A stretch of 64,000 bases of DNA from Neobacillus sp. PS3-40 (GCF_030915485.1 NZ_CP133266.1:4158001-4222000), one strand, 5' to 3'. Counted from the first letter of the stretch, positions 50,764 to 60,224 are shown. Made by a program: numbers and translations. Notes: generated from the letters alone by a model not told the origin.

Positions 50764-50844
50764 GCTTGGAAGTATAGTGAACTGCACCGCAATTGTTGGA
50801 CTCAATCTAACAATTGCGGTGCAGTTCATAAAGTTACTCCAAGC
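50764..50844. terminator. Long perfect hairpin between convergent genes
   Basis: A 20-bp perfect stem (50778-50797 with 50809-50828) is enclosed by a second one (GCTTGGA/TCCAAGC). It lies between the convergent NAT and cupredoxin genes and can act in both directions. Confidence 0.85.
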
Positions 50845-50857
50845 GCTTTTCTGCTAG

Positions 50858-51751
50858 CTACTCAACAATTATCTTTCCTCCGAACATATTCATTCCGCAG
50901 CTGAAGGAATATTCGCCAGCTTTAGATGGAGTAAAAGTTAATTTGGTCGTTTCGTTGACCTTTAAATCGACATTGTTAATATTAAAATCTGGCATTTTGA
51001 AAGTGGACAAACAACTATCCTTAAGTGGATTTTGAATTTCAAGAATAACTGGTACACCTTTTTTTACATGAATCAGATTTGGAGTATAACCTGTCGGTGT
51101 CACATCCATTTTGATTTTTGGGGCGGACTCCTTTGTTACATCAAGTTCAGTAACGGGTGCTTCAGTTGTTTCTGTTGCTCCATTTGTTTGTGCCTGTGAG
51201 GTAGTTTGCGTGTCTGTGATTTTAATAAAATCGCTACTGTATAAAAATAAAAGTAAAGATATGAGCACAATGCCTACCGATAAAATTGTAAATGGTGAAA
51301 TGGATGCTGTATCAAGGGTTAATTTTTCATTTGCTTCTACTTTTATAAATAAAATGACAAATCCCATAATAATAATAAATAAACCTAATAGAATTCCAAG
51401 CATAATAAAAGGACTTTCAATCACTAGAAATGATCCAAGAATAGCTCCTATGATACCACTCATTAGACCAGATAATGCACCAATAAGAACAGGGATAATC
51501 CCTATGGGCTGTCCCGTTAAAAATCCAAGTATAAATCCGGTAATTATACCAACACCAACCGCTAGAAACATATCCACAGAAAGGATTCCGACAAAGTATC
51601 CTGAAAGAAGACCAGTCATCATAGCAACCGCCATGGCAATCATCATACCTGACATCGTATTAAGTATATTTTTATGCTGGTGTACAAGAAAAATGGAATA
51701 GCCAGTCATCAAAACGACAACAGCAATCGTGATAATCGATAAAATATTCAT
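50858..51751 (-). CDS. Membrane protein with C-terminal cupredoxin domain
   Basis: About 297 residues. Six or seven hydrophobic helices fill residues 1-180, many Gly-rich (FVGILSVDMFLAVGVGIITG). A Thr/Gln/Glu linker leads to a cupredoxin-like domain (residues 225-297): VTPTGYTPNLIHVKKGVPVI, then DSCLSTFKMPDF and a final YSFSCGMNMFGG with Cys and Met ligands. This is the EfeO/cupredoxin-1 type. AAGGAG sets ATG 51751. A role in copper handling or redox at the outer membrane face is likely but not shown. Confidence 0.8.
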   Translation of the reverse strand: MNILSIITIAVVVLMTGYSIFLVHQHKNILNTMSGMMIAMAVAMMTGLLSGYFVGILSVDMFLAVGVGIITGFILGFLTGQPIGIIPVLIGALSGLMSGIIGAILGSFLVIESPFIMLGILLGLFIIIMGFVILFIKVEANEKLTLDTASISPFTILSVGIVLISLLLFLYSSDFIKITDTQTTSQAQTNGATETTEAPVTELDVTKESAPKIKMDVTPTGYTPNLIHVKKGVPVILEIQNPLKDSCLSTFKMPDFNINNVDLKVNETTKLTFTPSKAGEYSFSCGMNMFGGKIIVE

Positions 51752-51983
51752 GTGAAAATCTCCTTGTTCTACAAATTCGGTTAAACAATATATAAATATT
51801 ACTAATGTAATAAGCCTACATGATTTTAACAACTAGGGTACAGTGTTTATTATGAACGTTTCATGAATATTTTGGTTATCCTATAGGTTTTTCAACCTTT
51901 ATCAGGATTTCTTCGTTTTTTTTCTAGAATAATTTGACTTTTCCTTCATATAAATATATAATTTTCAAAAAATACTGCTGAAA

Positions 51984-52216
51984 CAATGACGAGGATTAGT
52001 AAAATGTGGACTGTTATAATTAGAGAGGGAGCCGAATGCTGGAAGGTTCCTTATAACAAGCATTTGAACCTGCCTTCCGAGTTCTGTATCGGATCTTTCT
52101 TGAAGATACACGCGGATAAAATCCGTTATCATGTTTAGAGTTTAAAGCATTGCTTTATGAATTTAGGGTGGTACCGCCAGGCCTTGGCCCCTTTTTAGGG
52201 ATTGGGGCCTTTTTGT
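51984..52216 (+). ncRNA. T-box riboswitch leader of proS
   Basis: A tRNA-sensing leader. Stem I starts near 51984 (GACGAGGATTAGTAAAAT). The T-box sequence GGGTGGTACCGCC lies at 52166-52177, followed by a terminator (GGCCTTGGCCCC..GGGGCC, then TTTTT, 52180-52216). Uncharged tRNA-Pro should favour the antiterminator. Possible CCN specifier codons occur (GAACCTGCC near 52068), but I did not resolve the specifier loop. Confidence 0.9.
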
Positions 52217-52289
52217 ATTTCTCCCGTATTAACATGGCAGTAGAACGAAATAATGAAATAACACTACAAAATATAAAGAGGTGTCAAGA

Positions 52290-53720
52290 ATGGCAAAAGA
52301 ATTTGTAAAAAGTATTACAGCAATGGACGATGATTTCGCACAATGGTATACCGATGTTGTCACGAAAGCTGAATTAATTGATTACTCAAGCGTGCGCGGT
52401 TCGATGATTATTCGCCCGTATGGATATGCACTTTGGGAAAATATCAAAACCGAATTAGATAATCGAATTAAGGCAACCGGACATGAAAATGTTTATATGC
52501 CACTTTTCATTCCTGAAAGTCTTTTGCAAAAAGAAAAAGATCATATTGAGGGATTTGCACCAGAAGTCGCATGGGTTACCCATGGAGGGTCAGAGGAATT
52601 AACGGAAAGACTTTGTGTAAGGCCAACATCTGAAGTCCTTTTTTGCGATCATTATAAAGATATCATTCATTCATATCGAGATCTTCCAAAGCTATATAAC
52701 CAATGGTCCAATGTCGTCAGATGGGAAAAAACAACTCGACCATTTCTTCGTACTTTAGAATTTCTCTGGCAAGAAGGCCACACTGCTCATGCAACTGATG
52801 AGGAAGCACATGAAGAAACAACTAAAATGTTGAATGTATATGCAGATCTTTGTGAGAATATCCTCGCTATTCCTGTGTTAAAAGGGCGGAAAACAGAAAA
52901 AGAAAAGTTTGCTGGTGCTAACTTCACTTATACAATTGAAAGCTTAATGCATGATGGTAAGGCGTTACAATCGGGTACATCGCATCATTTGGGAACTGGA
53001 TTTGCCAAGGCGTTTGGAATTCAATACAGTGATCAGGATGGAAAACTCCAATATGTTCATCAAACTTCATGGGGCTTTACGACAAGGATAATTGGAGCAT
53101 TAATCATGGTTCATGGCGATGATCGTGGTCTTGTCATCCCTCCTAAAGCTGCACCAACCCAGGTCATGATCGTGCCAATCGCACAACATAAAGAAGGGGT
53201 CCTTGATTTTGCTTATGATTTAAAGGAAAAACTTTCTGGAATCGCACGCGTCAATATTGATGCAAGCGACAAAAAGCCAGGTTGGAAATTTAATGAATAT
53301 GAAATGAAAGGAATTCCAGTTCGCCTTGAAGTGGGACCAAAGGATATTGAAAATAAACAGGTTGTCCTTGCTAGAAGAGATACTGGAGAAAAAATAATCG
53401 TTGCAATCGACGAGCTGGAAACAAAACTGGTTGAACTACTAGACGATATCCAAACAAATTTATATCAAAAAGCGTTAGTACATCGTGATGAAAAAACAAG
53501 TACTGCAACAACTTTAGATGAATTTAAAAATATACTTGAGGAGAAAACAGGCTTTATTAAAGCTATGTGGTGTGGCGAACGGGAATGTGAAGACAAAATA
53601 AAAGAAGAGACCAGTGCAACTTCCCGCTGTATGCCGTTTGAACAAGAACAGGTTTCTGAATCCTGTGTTTGCTGCGGAAAAGAGGCAAAACAGTTAGTCG
53701 TTTGGGCGAAAGCATATTAA
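52290..53720 (+). CDS. proS: Prolyl-tRNA synthetase, archaeal/eukaryotic-type (ProS type 3)
   Basis: A 476-residue class II synthetase that charges tRNA-Pro. Motif 2 lies in [12 protein letters not shown] and [24 protein letters not shown]; motif 3 in [20 protein letters not shown]. The anticodon-binding domain follows and the C-terminal zinc-type extension ends [13 protein letters not shown]. There is no bacterial editing insertion. Many Bacillus genomes carry this T-box-controlled enzyme beside the bacterial-type ProRS. AGAGGTG sets ATG 52290. Confidence 0.95.
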   Translation: MAKEFVKSITAMDDDFAQWYTDVVTKAELIDYSSVRGSMIIRPYGYALWENIKTELDNRIKATGHENVYMPLFIPESLLQKEKDHIEGFAPEVAWVTHGGSEELTERLCVRPTSEVLFCDHYKDIIHSYRDLPKLYNQWSNVVRWEKTTRPFLRTLEFLWQEGHTAHATDEEAHEETTKMLNVYADLCENILAIPVLKGRKTEKEKFAGANFTYTIESLMHDGKALQSGTSHHLGTGFAKAFGIQYSDQDGKLQYVHQTSWGFTTRIIGALIMVHGDDRGLVIPPKAAPTQVMIVPIAQHKEGVLDFAYDLKEKLSGIARVNIDASDKKPGWKFNEYEMKGIPVRLEVGPKDIENKQVVLARRDTGEKIIVAIDELETKLVELLDDIQTNLYQKALVHRDEKTSTATTLDEFKNILEEKTGFIKAMWCGERECEDKIKEETSATSRCMPFEQEQVSESCVCCGKEAKQLVVWAKAY

Positions 53721-53731
53721 TCTTTTTTTGT

Positions 53732-53764
53732 AAAAGCAGTGAGTTTCTTTAAGAAATTCACTGC
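53732..53764 (+). terminator. Terminator of proS
   Basis: GCAGTGAGTTTC pairs with GAAATTCACTGC (one mismatch) around TTTAA, followed by TTTAT. Confidence 0.75.
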
Positions 53765-53781
53765 TTTATAAAATTGTTTTC

Positions 53782-53907
53782 ATGTTTGGGTGTTCGTTTT
53801 ACGAAGAGCAGGATGCTCAAATGAGAGAAGAAATTTCAAGACTCCTAGATGATGTGATTTCGGAGGTAGCTAATTTAAGTTTGGCAGAGGTGAACTATAG
53901 GGAGTGA
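53782..53907 (+). CDS. Possible small protein or gene remnant (41 aa)
   Basis: A frame from ATG 53782 encodes MFGCSFYEEQDAQMREEISR followed by an acidic helix ending NYRE. There is no ribosome site before the ATG, so this may be the 3' remnant of a longer gene or a chance frame. Its end holds the ribosome site (GGGAG) of the next gene. Confidence 0.3.
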   Translation: MFGCSFYEEQDAQMREEISRLLDDVISEVANLSLAEVNYRE

Positions 53908-53915
53908 AGTAAACA

Positions 53916-54593
53916 ATGGATAAAGGAAATAAGACAGCGTTGCTCATCGGGGCTAGTGGATTAGTTGGTAATGAGCTCTTGAAATTAATTCTTAAAAGCT
54001 CAAGCTATGAAAAAGTGAAAATCTTTGTTCGTAAACGAATAAGTATCGAACATCCTAATTTAGAGCAAATTGTGATTAATTTTGATCATCTTGAAGAACA
54101 AGAACCCCATTTTAAAGTAAATGACGTTTACTGTTGTCTCGGCACGACTATTAAGAAAGCGGGTTCCCAAGCAGCTTTTAAGAAGGTGGATTTTGAATAC
54201 CCAGTTAATTTGGCAAAGATAGCAAAGAAAAATGGTGTTCAGAAATTCCTAATCATTTCTGCACTTGGAGCAGATGCAAACTCAAACATTTTTTATAACC
54301 GTGTTAAGGGGGAGTTAGAGGAAGAAGTTAAGAAAATCAACTTGCCTTCCTTACATATTTTTCAACCTTCTTTATTACTTGGGAAACGACAGGAATTCCG
54401 ATTTGGAGAGAAAATTGCTATTTTATTGAGCCCAATATTTAGTCAATTCTTGAGGGGTGGCCTCCAAAAATATAAGCCAATAAAAGCAAATGATGTTGCC
54501 TGTGCCATGTATGTAACTGCACAATCAGAGCAAATTGGAACCAAAGCATACCATTCAAACCAAATTTTCGACTTAAGTAAAATAGAATTATAA
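53916..54593 (+). CDS. NAD(P)-binding oxidoreductase (HTATIP2/TIP30-like)
   Basis: A 225-residue atypical short-chain dehydrogenase. The dinucleotide loop is LIGASGLVGNELL (GxxGxxG) near residue 11. The YNRVKGELEEE block holds the Tyr-x-x-x-Lys pair, and a Ser in FLIISALGAD completes the site. This resembles the HTATIP2-like group found in Bacillus as a single-domain protein of unknown substrate. GGGAGTGAAG precedes ATG 53916. Confidence 0.8.
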   Translation: MDKGNKTALLIGASGLVGNELLKLILKSSSYEKVKIFVRKRISIEHPNLEQIVINFDHLEEQEPHFKVNDVYCCLGTTIKKAGSQAAFKKVDFEYPVNLAKIAKKNGVQKFLIISALGADANSNIFYNRVKGELEEEVKKINLPSLHIFQPSLLLGKRQEFRFGEKIAILLSPIFSQFLRGGLQKYKPIKANDVACAMYVTAQSEQIGTKAYHSNQIFDLSKIEL

Positions 54594-54627
54594 AAAACTC
54601 GCCGTCTGGCGAGCCCCCATAGGTGCA
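54594..54627. repeat. Dispersed hairpin repeat, copy E (partial, reverse)
   Basis: AAAACTCGCCGTCTGGCGAG corresponds, on the minus strand, to the last hairpin of copies A-C (GGGGCTCGCC..GGCGAGTTTT). It lies between convergent genes and can terminate the minus-strand acetyltransferase or the plus-strand gene before it. Confidence 0.6.
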
Positions 54628-54689
54628 AAGAGAGGAGGTTCCCAGACCTCGCGCGGAAAGAAACAGGCAAAGTTAATAGTGCCACTAAA

Positions 54690-55133
54690 CTAAATCCTTT
54701 TTAAAAATACATAGCTAACTTTGTCATAATCCATTTTCTCCTCGTAGAAACGATGTGCATCTGTTCTTTGCAATCCTGATGAAAGTGAGACAAGATCAAA
54801 TCCATTTTCTTTTGCCCAATTTTGTACGTAGGTAAGCAATATTTCACCATAGCCATTTGAACGCAATCTTGAATCTGTAACCAAGTCACATACCCAAATG
54901 AATCTCCCATTATATAGCGTAATCATGGGCATGAATCCAGTCACTGCCACGACTTGATCGTAATCATATAATGCTACTAATTTATACCCTTCCTTTTGTG
55001 TTGCTTCTTCCACTAATTGCAAAAATCCACGTTCATCTAAATGAGTTCGTAATTGTTTCATGACTGGATATGCAGCTTGCCATTCATTTTCATCTTTCAA
55101 TTCTTTAATGGTAATCGACTGTTTAGTTTTCAT
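54690..55133 (-). CDS. GNAT-family N-acetyltransferase
   Basis: A 147-residue GNAT protein. Motif A is VCDLVTDSRLRSNGYGEILL and motif B follows as LVSLSSGLQRTDAHRFYEEK. GGAGGG precedes ATG 55133. It is divergent from the MocR regulator 97 bases away, an arrangement in which the MocR protein often controls the neighbour. The substrate is unknown. Confidence 0.88.
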   Translation of the reverse strand: MKTKQSITIKELKDENEWQAAYPVMKQLRTHLDERGFLQLVEEATQKEGYKLVALYDYDQVVAVTGFMPMITLYNGRFIWVCDLVTDSRLRSNGYGEILLTYVQNWAKENGFDLVSLSSGLQRTDAHRFYEEKMDYDKVSYVFLKRI

Positions 55134-55169
55134 CTATTTTCCCTCCTATAAATCTTATTTAATCACAAA

Positions 55170-55191
55170 CTGATATAATCAAAAGTATCAG
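55170..55191. promoter_or_regulatory. Inverted repeat in the GNAT-MocR divergent region
   Basis: CTGATA and TATCAG flank ATAATCAAAAG... and another ATATCA follows, giving half-sites suitable for a MocR dimer. Confidence 0.45.
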
Positions 55192-55229
55192 AATATCAAA
55201 ACTTAGTGGTACCAGATTGGGGGAGAATC

Positions 55230-56627
55230 ATGATTGAAATTACACCTATTTTAGATCATAAAGGTAATAAACCATTGTATATCCAGCTATCCAATTATAT
55301 TAAACAAGAAATTATGGAGGGAAGAATCCAGCCAAATGAAAAATTACCTTCAAAAAGAAAGTTATCCTCTTATTTAGATGTAAGCTTAAATACTATTCAA
55401 GCTGCCTACGACCAGCTATGTGCAGAAGGGTATGTTGAAAGCAATCCGCGTAAAGGGTTTTTTGTTGCAACAATAAGTGAGGAAGTCTTCACAAATCCAC
55501 TATACTCACCAAAACACGAGAAACAAGATAAATTAGAAAAAAAGATTAATATTGATTTCAATTCTGGAAAGGTTGACTTAAGATATTTTCCATATACAGT
55601 GTGGAGAAAATTAGCCATTCAGTCTTTGTACGAAGATCAAAATGAACTTTTTTATAATGGTCATCCACAGGGAGACTTAAATCTTCGTGCAGCAATTGCA
55701 AAATATGTATTTGAATCACGAGGTGTAAAGTGTTCGCCAGAACAAATTGTCATTGGAGCAGGTACGCAGATATTAACTGGATTACTTTGCTTGATATTAG
55801 GTAAACAACATACATATGCGGTCGAAAACCCAGGTTTCCATCGAACAAAAGCAGTATTAATGGACCAAGGCGTTAAAATGAAAGCAATTCCACTTGATGA
55901 AAATGGTATCTGTGTTAACCAATTAGCTATGAGTGATGCAAGTGTGGTTTATGTAACACCATCACATCAATTTCCGAATGGAATGGTTATGCCCATTACA
56001 CGCAGAATGGAATTGTTAAATTGGGCGAATGAAAGAGAAGGTTATATTATCGAGGATGATTATGACGGAGAATACCGTTATAAAGGAGCACCTATTCCAT
56101 CTTTGCAGGGATTAGATATCAATGGAAGAGTGATTTATTTAGGGACGTTTTCCAAGTCCTTGATTCCGTCAATCCGGATTAGTTTTCTCATTTTACCGTT
56201 AACTTTATTAAATAGATATCAGGATAAATTCATGCTTTACAAGCAAACAGTATCTCGCCTCCATCAGGATACACTTTTTCGATTTATGAATGAAGGGCAC
56301 TGGCAAACCCATTTAAATAAGATGAGAACTCTTTATCGAAGAAAGCATGCTACCCTAATGAAAGCATTAAGTATGTACATGGGTGATAATGTTATTGTAA
56401 TAGGTGAGAAATCAGGTTTACATATCCTCATAAAAGTCCATAACGGTATGTCAGAGGAAGAGCTAATTAATATGGCAATGGAGGTAGGGGTAAAAGTATA
56501 TCCAACTTCAGTCTATTATGATGATCCAAAGGTGAACCAAGAACCAAAAATTCTACTTGGTTTTGGAGGCCTAACAGAGTCTGAAATAGTTGCTGGTATT
56601 CAATTACTTAAGAAAGTTTGGTGGTAA
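55230..56627 (+). CDS. MocR/PdxR-type regulator (GntR-aminotransferase)
   Basis: A 465-residue two-domain protein. The N-terminal GntR winged helix is LYIQLSNYIKQEIMEGRIQP then LPSKRKLSSYLDVSLNTIQA. A fold-type I aminotransferase domain follows; it binds PLP, with the Schiff-base Lys in LGTFSKSLIPSIRI and a PSHQFPNG block. GGGGGAG sets ATG 55230. MocR proteins sense PLP or amino compounds; this one may control the divergent acetyltransferase. PdxR itself is usually next to pdxST, which is not here. Confidence 0.9.
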   Translation: MIEITPILDHKGNKPLYIQLSNYIKQEIMEGRIQPNEKLPSKRKLSSYLDVSLNTIQAAYDQLCAEGYVESNPRKGFFVATISEEVFTNPLYSPKHEKQDKLEKKINIDFNSGKVDLRYFPYTVWRKLAIQSLYEDQNELFYNGHPQGDLNLRAAIAKYVFESRGVKCSPEQIVIGAGTQILTGLLCLILGKQHTYAVENPGFHRTKAVLMDQGVKMKAIPLDENGICVNQLAMSDASVVYVTPSHQFPNGMVMPITRRMELLNWANEREGYIIEDDYDGEYRYKGAPIPSLQGLDINGRVIYLGTFSKSLIPSIRISFLILPLTLLNRYQDKFMLYKQTVSRLHQDTLFRFMNEGHWQTHLNKMRTLYRRKHATLMKALSMYMGDNVIVIGEKSGLHILIKVHNGMSEEELINMAMEVGVKVYPTSVYYDDPKVNQEPKILLGFGGLTESEIVAGIQLLKKVWW

Positions 56628-56804
56628 AGTAGCTTAGCCTAAAAGATAGATTTAACAACAAGTAGGCCACCAAGTGATTATCGGTGAAAATTAATAAAGA
56701 AAAAAGGATCTTTTTCATCTTGAAAATAAGAATAGATTACGATATGATTTAATCTATTAACACAACATATAGATTTTAATTTAAAAATCATAACTACATA
56801 TTGT

Positions 56805-57002
56805 TATTGCCTTAAGTAAAGATGCCGTTAGGCTTAATTGGGAATCCGGTGTGAATCCGGAACTGCCCCCGCAACTGTAAATGCTGACGAAATGAGAAAA
56901 CCACTGTATAAGAGTGCTTTATGTTTAGGTGCTTATATGGGAAGGGCTCAAACTAGGATGATGCATAAGTCAGGAGACCTGTCTTACTTTTGATGTTTCA
57001 AC
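56805..57002 (+). ncRNA. Cobalamin (B12) riboswitch
   Basis: The B12-box regions are clear: GGGAATCCGGTGTGAATCCG, ACTGCCCCCGCAACTGTAA and AAGTCAGGAGACCTG. A hairpin region follows (57020-57085, with GATGAAACGAT/ATCGTTTCATC arms) leading to a terminator. High B12 should stop transcription of the nrdD-nrdG operon. Confidence 0.93.
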
Positions 57003-57080
57003 TTCTTCGGGGATTGGGAAGATGAAACGATGGCGACAGGAGGTATAAGCTTTCTAAGTACTTTTTGATGTTATCGTTTC

Positions 57081-57112
57081 ATCCGCTCAATTCCCTTGAG
57101 CGGATTTTTTGT
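57081..57112 (+). terminator. Riboswitch terminator
   Basis: ATCCGCTCAA pairs perfectly with TTGAGCGGAT around TTCCC, then TTTTTGTTTTT. The arm at 57074-57084 (ATCGTTTCATC) can pair with upstream sequence instead, giving the switch. Confidence 0.88.
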
Positions 57113-57144
57113 TTTTAAAAAAAGTGGAAATGGAAGTGAATCTA

Positions 57145-59058
57145 ATGACAAAGCTTATGAAACAGTTTAAAGAAATTGTAGAAAGTAATAATCAAGATTT
57201 GGTTCAGGAAAATGCAAATGTTGATGGATTATCGCCGATGGGAGTAATGAGTTTGTTTGCTTCAGCCTCAGCTAAACATTATACGATAGAACATTTATTG
57301 TCTAAAGATGTAATAGTTGCTTTTAAGGAAGGCTATATTCACATTCATGATTTGGATTTCTATGCAAGTGGCACAACAACATGCATACAACTACCCCTAG
57401 CAAAGTTATTAAAAGATGGTTTTAACACGGGACATGGCCATATGAGGGAGCCTAAAACAATCATTAGTGCGATGGCGTTAACAAGTATTATTTTTCAAGC
57501 AAATCAAAATATGCAGCATGGTGGGCAATCCATTCCTTGTTTTGATTATGATTTAGCCCCATATGTTCGAAGAACATTTGAAGCTAAAAAAGGATTGGTC
57601 AAGGATTTGGCCAAAGATAGTACTGAAGAATTCATAGAAAAAAAGGCATGGGAATTAACTGAGAAGGAAGTGTTTCAAGCATGTGAAGCTTTTGTACATA
57701 ATAGTAATTCGATGCATTCACGAGGCGGTGCACAAACTCCATTTATTTCTATTAATCTAGGAACCGATACCTCTAAAGAAGGTAGAATGATCACAAAAAA
57801 CCTCCTCCTTGCAACCCAAAAAGGGTTAGGTGGTGGAGAAACGCCAATCTTTCCAATTATCGTTTTTAAAATCAAAGAAGGAGTAAATTTTAACAAAGAA
57901 GATCAAAACTATGATCTATTCCGACTCTCTTTAGAAACAACTTCTAAACGTCTGTTTCCAAACTATGTGTTTATTGATGCTCCTTTTAATTTAAAGTATT
58001 ACGATGGTTCAAAAGAATCAGAGATTAGTACAATGGGTTGCAGAACAAGGGTTATGGGTAACATCAACGGAGTGGAAACATCGGTAGGGAGGGGAAATCT
58101 TTCCTTTACATCAATTAACCTTCCATTACTTGCAATAGAATCAAATTCAGTCGATGACTTTTGGGACAAGCTTAAAACCTATACAAATCTATGTATTAAG
58201 CAATTACATGAACGTTATGCATACCAATCACAAAAAAATCCAGCAAACTTTAAGTTTTTATATGGCCAAGGAGCTTGGTGGAATGGAGAAACATTAAAAC
58301 CACATGAAAAGCTAGAAGAAATATTAAAACAAGGGACATTATCAGTCGGTTTTGTTGGACTTGCTGAAGCCCTTGTTCAACTATTCGGTCTACATCACGG
58401 AGAAAGCAAGGAGGCTTTTGAATTAGGGTATAAATTCATTAAGTATATGCGCGATCGAATGGATGAAGCCACTAAGGAATATGGGTTGAATTTCACCTTG
58501 TTAGCTACTCCAGCTGAATCCTTCGCAGGGAAAGCTCTACGGAAAGTAAGAGACAAATATGGGGTGATAAAAGGTGTAACAGATCGAGAATATTTCACCA
58601 ATAGCTTCCATGTCCCTGTTTATTACAACATTAAGGCAGTAGATAAAATTAAGATTGAAGCACCATTCCACGAACTTACAAATGCAGGTCATATTACTTA
58701 CATTGAGTTAGATGGTAATGCAAGCAACAATATCGATGCATTAGATACCATTGTACGAGCTATGCATAAATACGGGATTGGCTATGGAAGCATTAATCAT
58801 CCTGTTGATGGCTGTTTGGTATGTAAACATCAAGGGATTATTGAAAATGAATGTCCGAAATGCGGGAATATGGATGAAAATAATATTGAGCGAATCCGCA
58901 GAATAACAGGTTATTTAGTTGGTAGTTTGAATAAATGGAATACCGCAAAGCGAGCTGAAGAGCGTGAGCGCGTGAAACATGCCAAATCAGTTAATAATAG
59001 CAATCCTATAATTTTACAAAAAGGAATGCGAGAGGGAGACAAACCATGCGAGTCATGA
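57145..59058 (+). CDS. nrdD: Anaerobic (class III) ribonucleoside-triphosphate reductase
   Basis: A 637-residue glycyl-radical enzyme that makes deoxyribonucleotides without oxygen. Active-site blocks include YIHIHDLDFYASGTTTCIQL and NQNMQHGGQSIP; the zinc site is CLVCKHQG..ECPKCG; the radical Gly lies in RITGYLVGSLNKWN near the C-terminus. The usual N-terminal ATP-cone is absent, so allosteric activity control by ATP/dATP may be missing. GGAAGTGA sets ATG 57145. Its leader is a B12 riboswitch, and nrdG overlaps its end. Confidence 0.95.
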   Translation: MTKLMKQFKEIVESNNQDLVQENANVDGLSPMGVMSLFASASAKHYTIEHLLSKDVIVAFKEGYIHIHDLDFYASGTTTCIQLPLAKLLKDGFNTGHGHMREPKTIISAMALTSIIFQANQNMQHGGQSIPCFDYDLAPYVRRTFEAKKGLVKDLAKDSTEEFIEKKAWELTEKEVFQACEAFVHNSNSMHSRGGAQTPFISINLGTDTSKEGRMITKNLLLATQKGLGGGETPIFPIIVFKIKEGVNFNKEDQNYDLFRLSLETTSKRLFPNYVFIDAPFNLKYYDGSKESEISTMGCRTRVMGNINGVETSVGRGNLSFTSINLPLLAIESNSVDDFWDKLKTYTNLCIKQLHERYAYQSQKNPANFKFLYGQGAWWNGETLKPHEKLEEILKQGTLSVGFVGLAEALVQLFGLHHGESKEAFELGYKFIKYMRDRMDEATKEYGLNFTLLATPAESFAGKALRKVRDKYGVIKGVTDREYFTNSFHVPVYYNIKAVDKIKIEAPFHELTNAGHITYIELDGNASNNIDALDTIVRAMHKYGIGYGSINHPVDGCLVCKHQGIIENECPKCGNMDENNIERIRRITGYLVGSLNKWNTAKRAEERERVKHAKSVNNSNPIILQKGMREGDKPCES

Positions 59059-59534
59059 ACATCCTCCATGATTCTATTGTAGACGGAAGAGGGTTAAGGA
59101 CTGTCATCTTTTTTGCAGGTTGTCCACATCATTGCGTGGGATGTCATAATCCCCAGTCCTGGAACCAAGAGAATGGAACGGTAATGACTGACGAGGAGAT
59201 TTTTCAAGAAGTAATACGTAATGAATTAGCTGATGTCACCTTTAGTGGAGGTGAACCATTCCTTCAATCAAAGGAAATAGAGCCTTTGGCGCAACGCCTG
59301 AAACAGGAAGGCAAGAATATTTGGTGCTATACAGGTTTCCTTTATGAGGAATTGATGAATCACCCTCACCATTTGGCTTTGCTCAAGCATATAGATGTTT
59401 TGGTAGATGGAAGGTTTGAAGTCTCTAAGCGTGACTTATCCTTACTTTTCAAAGGGAGCAATAATCAGCGGATTATCGATGTACCGAACAGTTTAAAATG
59501 TGGGACAGAGTGCATGATAGACGACAGCAACTAG
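59046..59534 (+). CDS. nrdG: Anaerobic ribonucleotide reductase activase
   Basis: A 162-residue radical-SAM enzyme that creates the glycyl radical on NrdD. The iron-sulphur cysteines are in AGCPHHCVGC (C26, C30, C33), and a SAM-binding FSGGEPF motif follows. It overlaps nrdD by 13 bases, so the pair is translationally coupled and regulated together by the riboswitch. Confidence 0.95.
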   Translation: MRVMNILHDSIVDGRGLRTVIFFAGCPHHCVGCHNPQSWNQENGTVMTDEEIFQEVIRNELADVTFSGGEPFLQSKEIEPLAQRLKQEGKNIWCYTGFLYEELMNHPHHLALLKHIDVLVDGRFEVSKRDLSLLFKGSNNQRIIDVPNSLKCGTECMIDDSN

Positions 59535-59643
59535 ATGAAATAAAATTGTAAAGATTGAGTTCAATAGAATGTTGGTAGATAAGTTCATTAAAACATGAAA
59601 TAATATAAGGAGAGTATATGAAAAGATGTTTGGAGTTGGAAAA

Positions 59644-60198
59644 ATGAACCGATGTGGATGGGCAAATAAGGATCAGCTATATATGGATTATCATGACCAT
59701 GAATGGGGCGTCCCAGTGTACGATGATCGGCTGTTATTCGAGTTTTTAAATCTTGAAGGTGCTCAAGCAGGACTCAGCTGGCATACCATCTTGAAAAAAA
59801 GAGAAAATTACCGAGTGGCCTTTGATCATTTTGATCCTGAAAAAATCATTCAATATGATGAAAAAAAGATTGAAGAACTTTTAAGCAATGAGGGAATCAT
59901 CAGGAATAAGCTCAAAGTCAATGCTGTAATCACAAACGCAAAGGCTTATTTTAATGTTGTAAATGAATTTGGTTCATTCAGTAAATATATCTGGTCGTTC
60001 GTGGATGGAAAGCCGATTAAAAATCATTTTAGGGAATTATCGGATGTGCCTACTTCAACGGAAATTAGTGATAAATTGAGTAAGGATTTAAAGAAACGCG
60101 GGTTTAAATTTGTAGGATCAACCATTTGTTATGCGTATATGGAAGCTGTTGGAATGGTCAATGATCATATTATTACCTGTGATTGCTATAATAAATAA
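59644..60198 (+). CDS. tag: DNA-3-methyladenine glycosylase I
   Basis: A 184-residue base-excision repair enzyme. The zinc ligands of the family are present: C4 (MNRCGWA), H17 (YMDYHDHEWG) and the C-terminal His and Cys in NDHIITCDC. The helix-hairpin-helix region (EGIIRNKLKVNAVITNA) and FVGSTICYAYMEAVG are typical. GGAG nine bases upstream supports ATG 59644 over ATG 59626. Confidence 0.95.
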   Translation: MNRCGWANKDQLYMDYHDHEWGVPVYDDRLLFEFLNLEGAQAGLSWHTILKKRENYRVAFDHFDPEKIIQYDEKKIEELLSNEGIIRNKLKVNAVITNAKAYFNVVNEFGSFSKYIWSFVDGKPIKNHFRELSDVPTSTEISDKLSKDLKKRGFKFVGSTICYAYMEAVGMVNDHIITCDCYNK

Positions 60199-60224
60199 CT
60201 TCTGGTACAGAAGAAATGATGGAG

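Noticed and set aside
51111-51701. 196-codon plus-strand frame opposite the cupredoxin membrane gene
   Set aside because: It mirrors hydrophobic codons of the real minus-strand gene, which has a good ribosome site and a recognisable cupredoxin domain.
53782-53907. Small frame before the oxidoreductase gene as a confident gene
   Set aside because: No ribosome site and no recognisable domain; kept only as a low-confidence entry.
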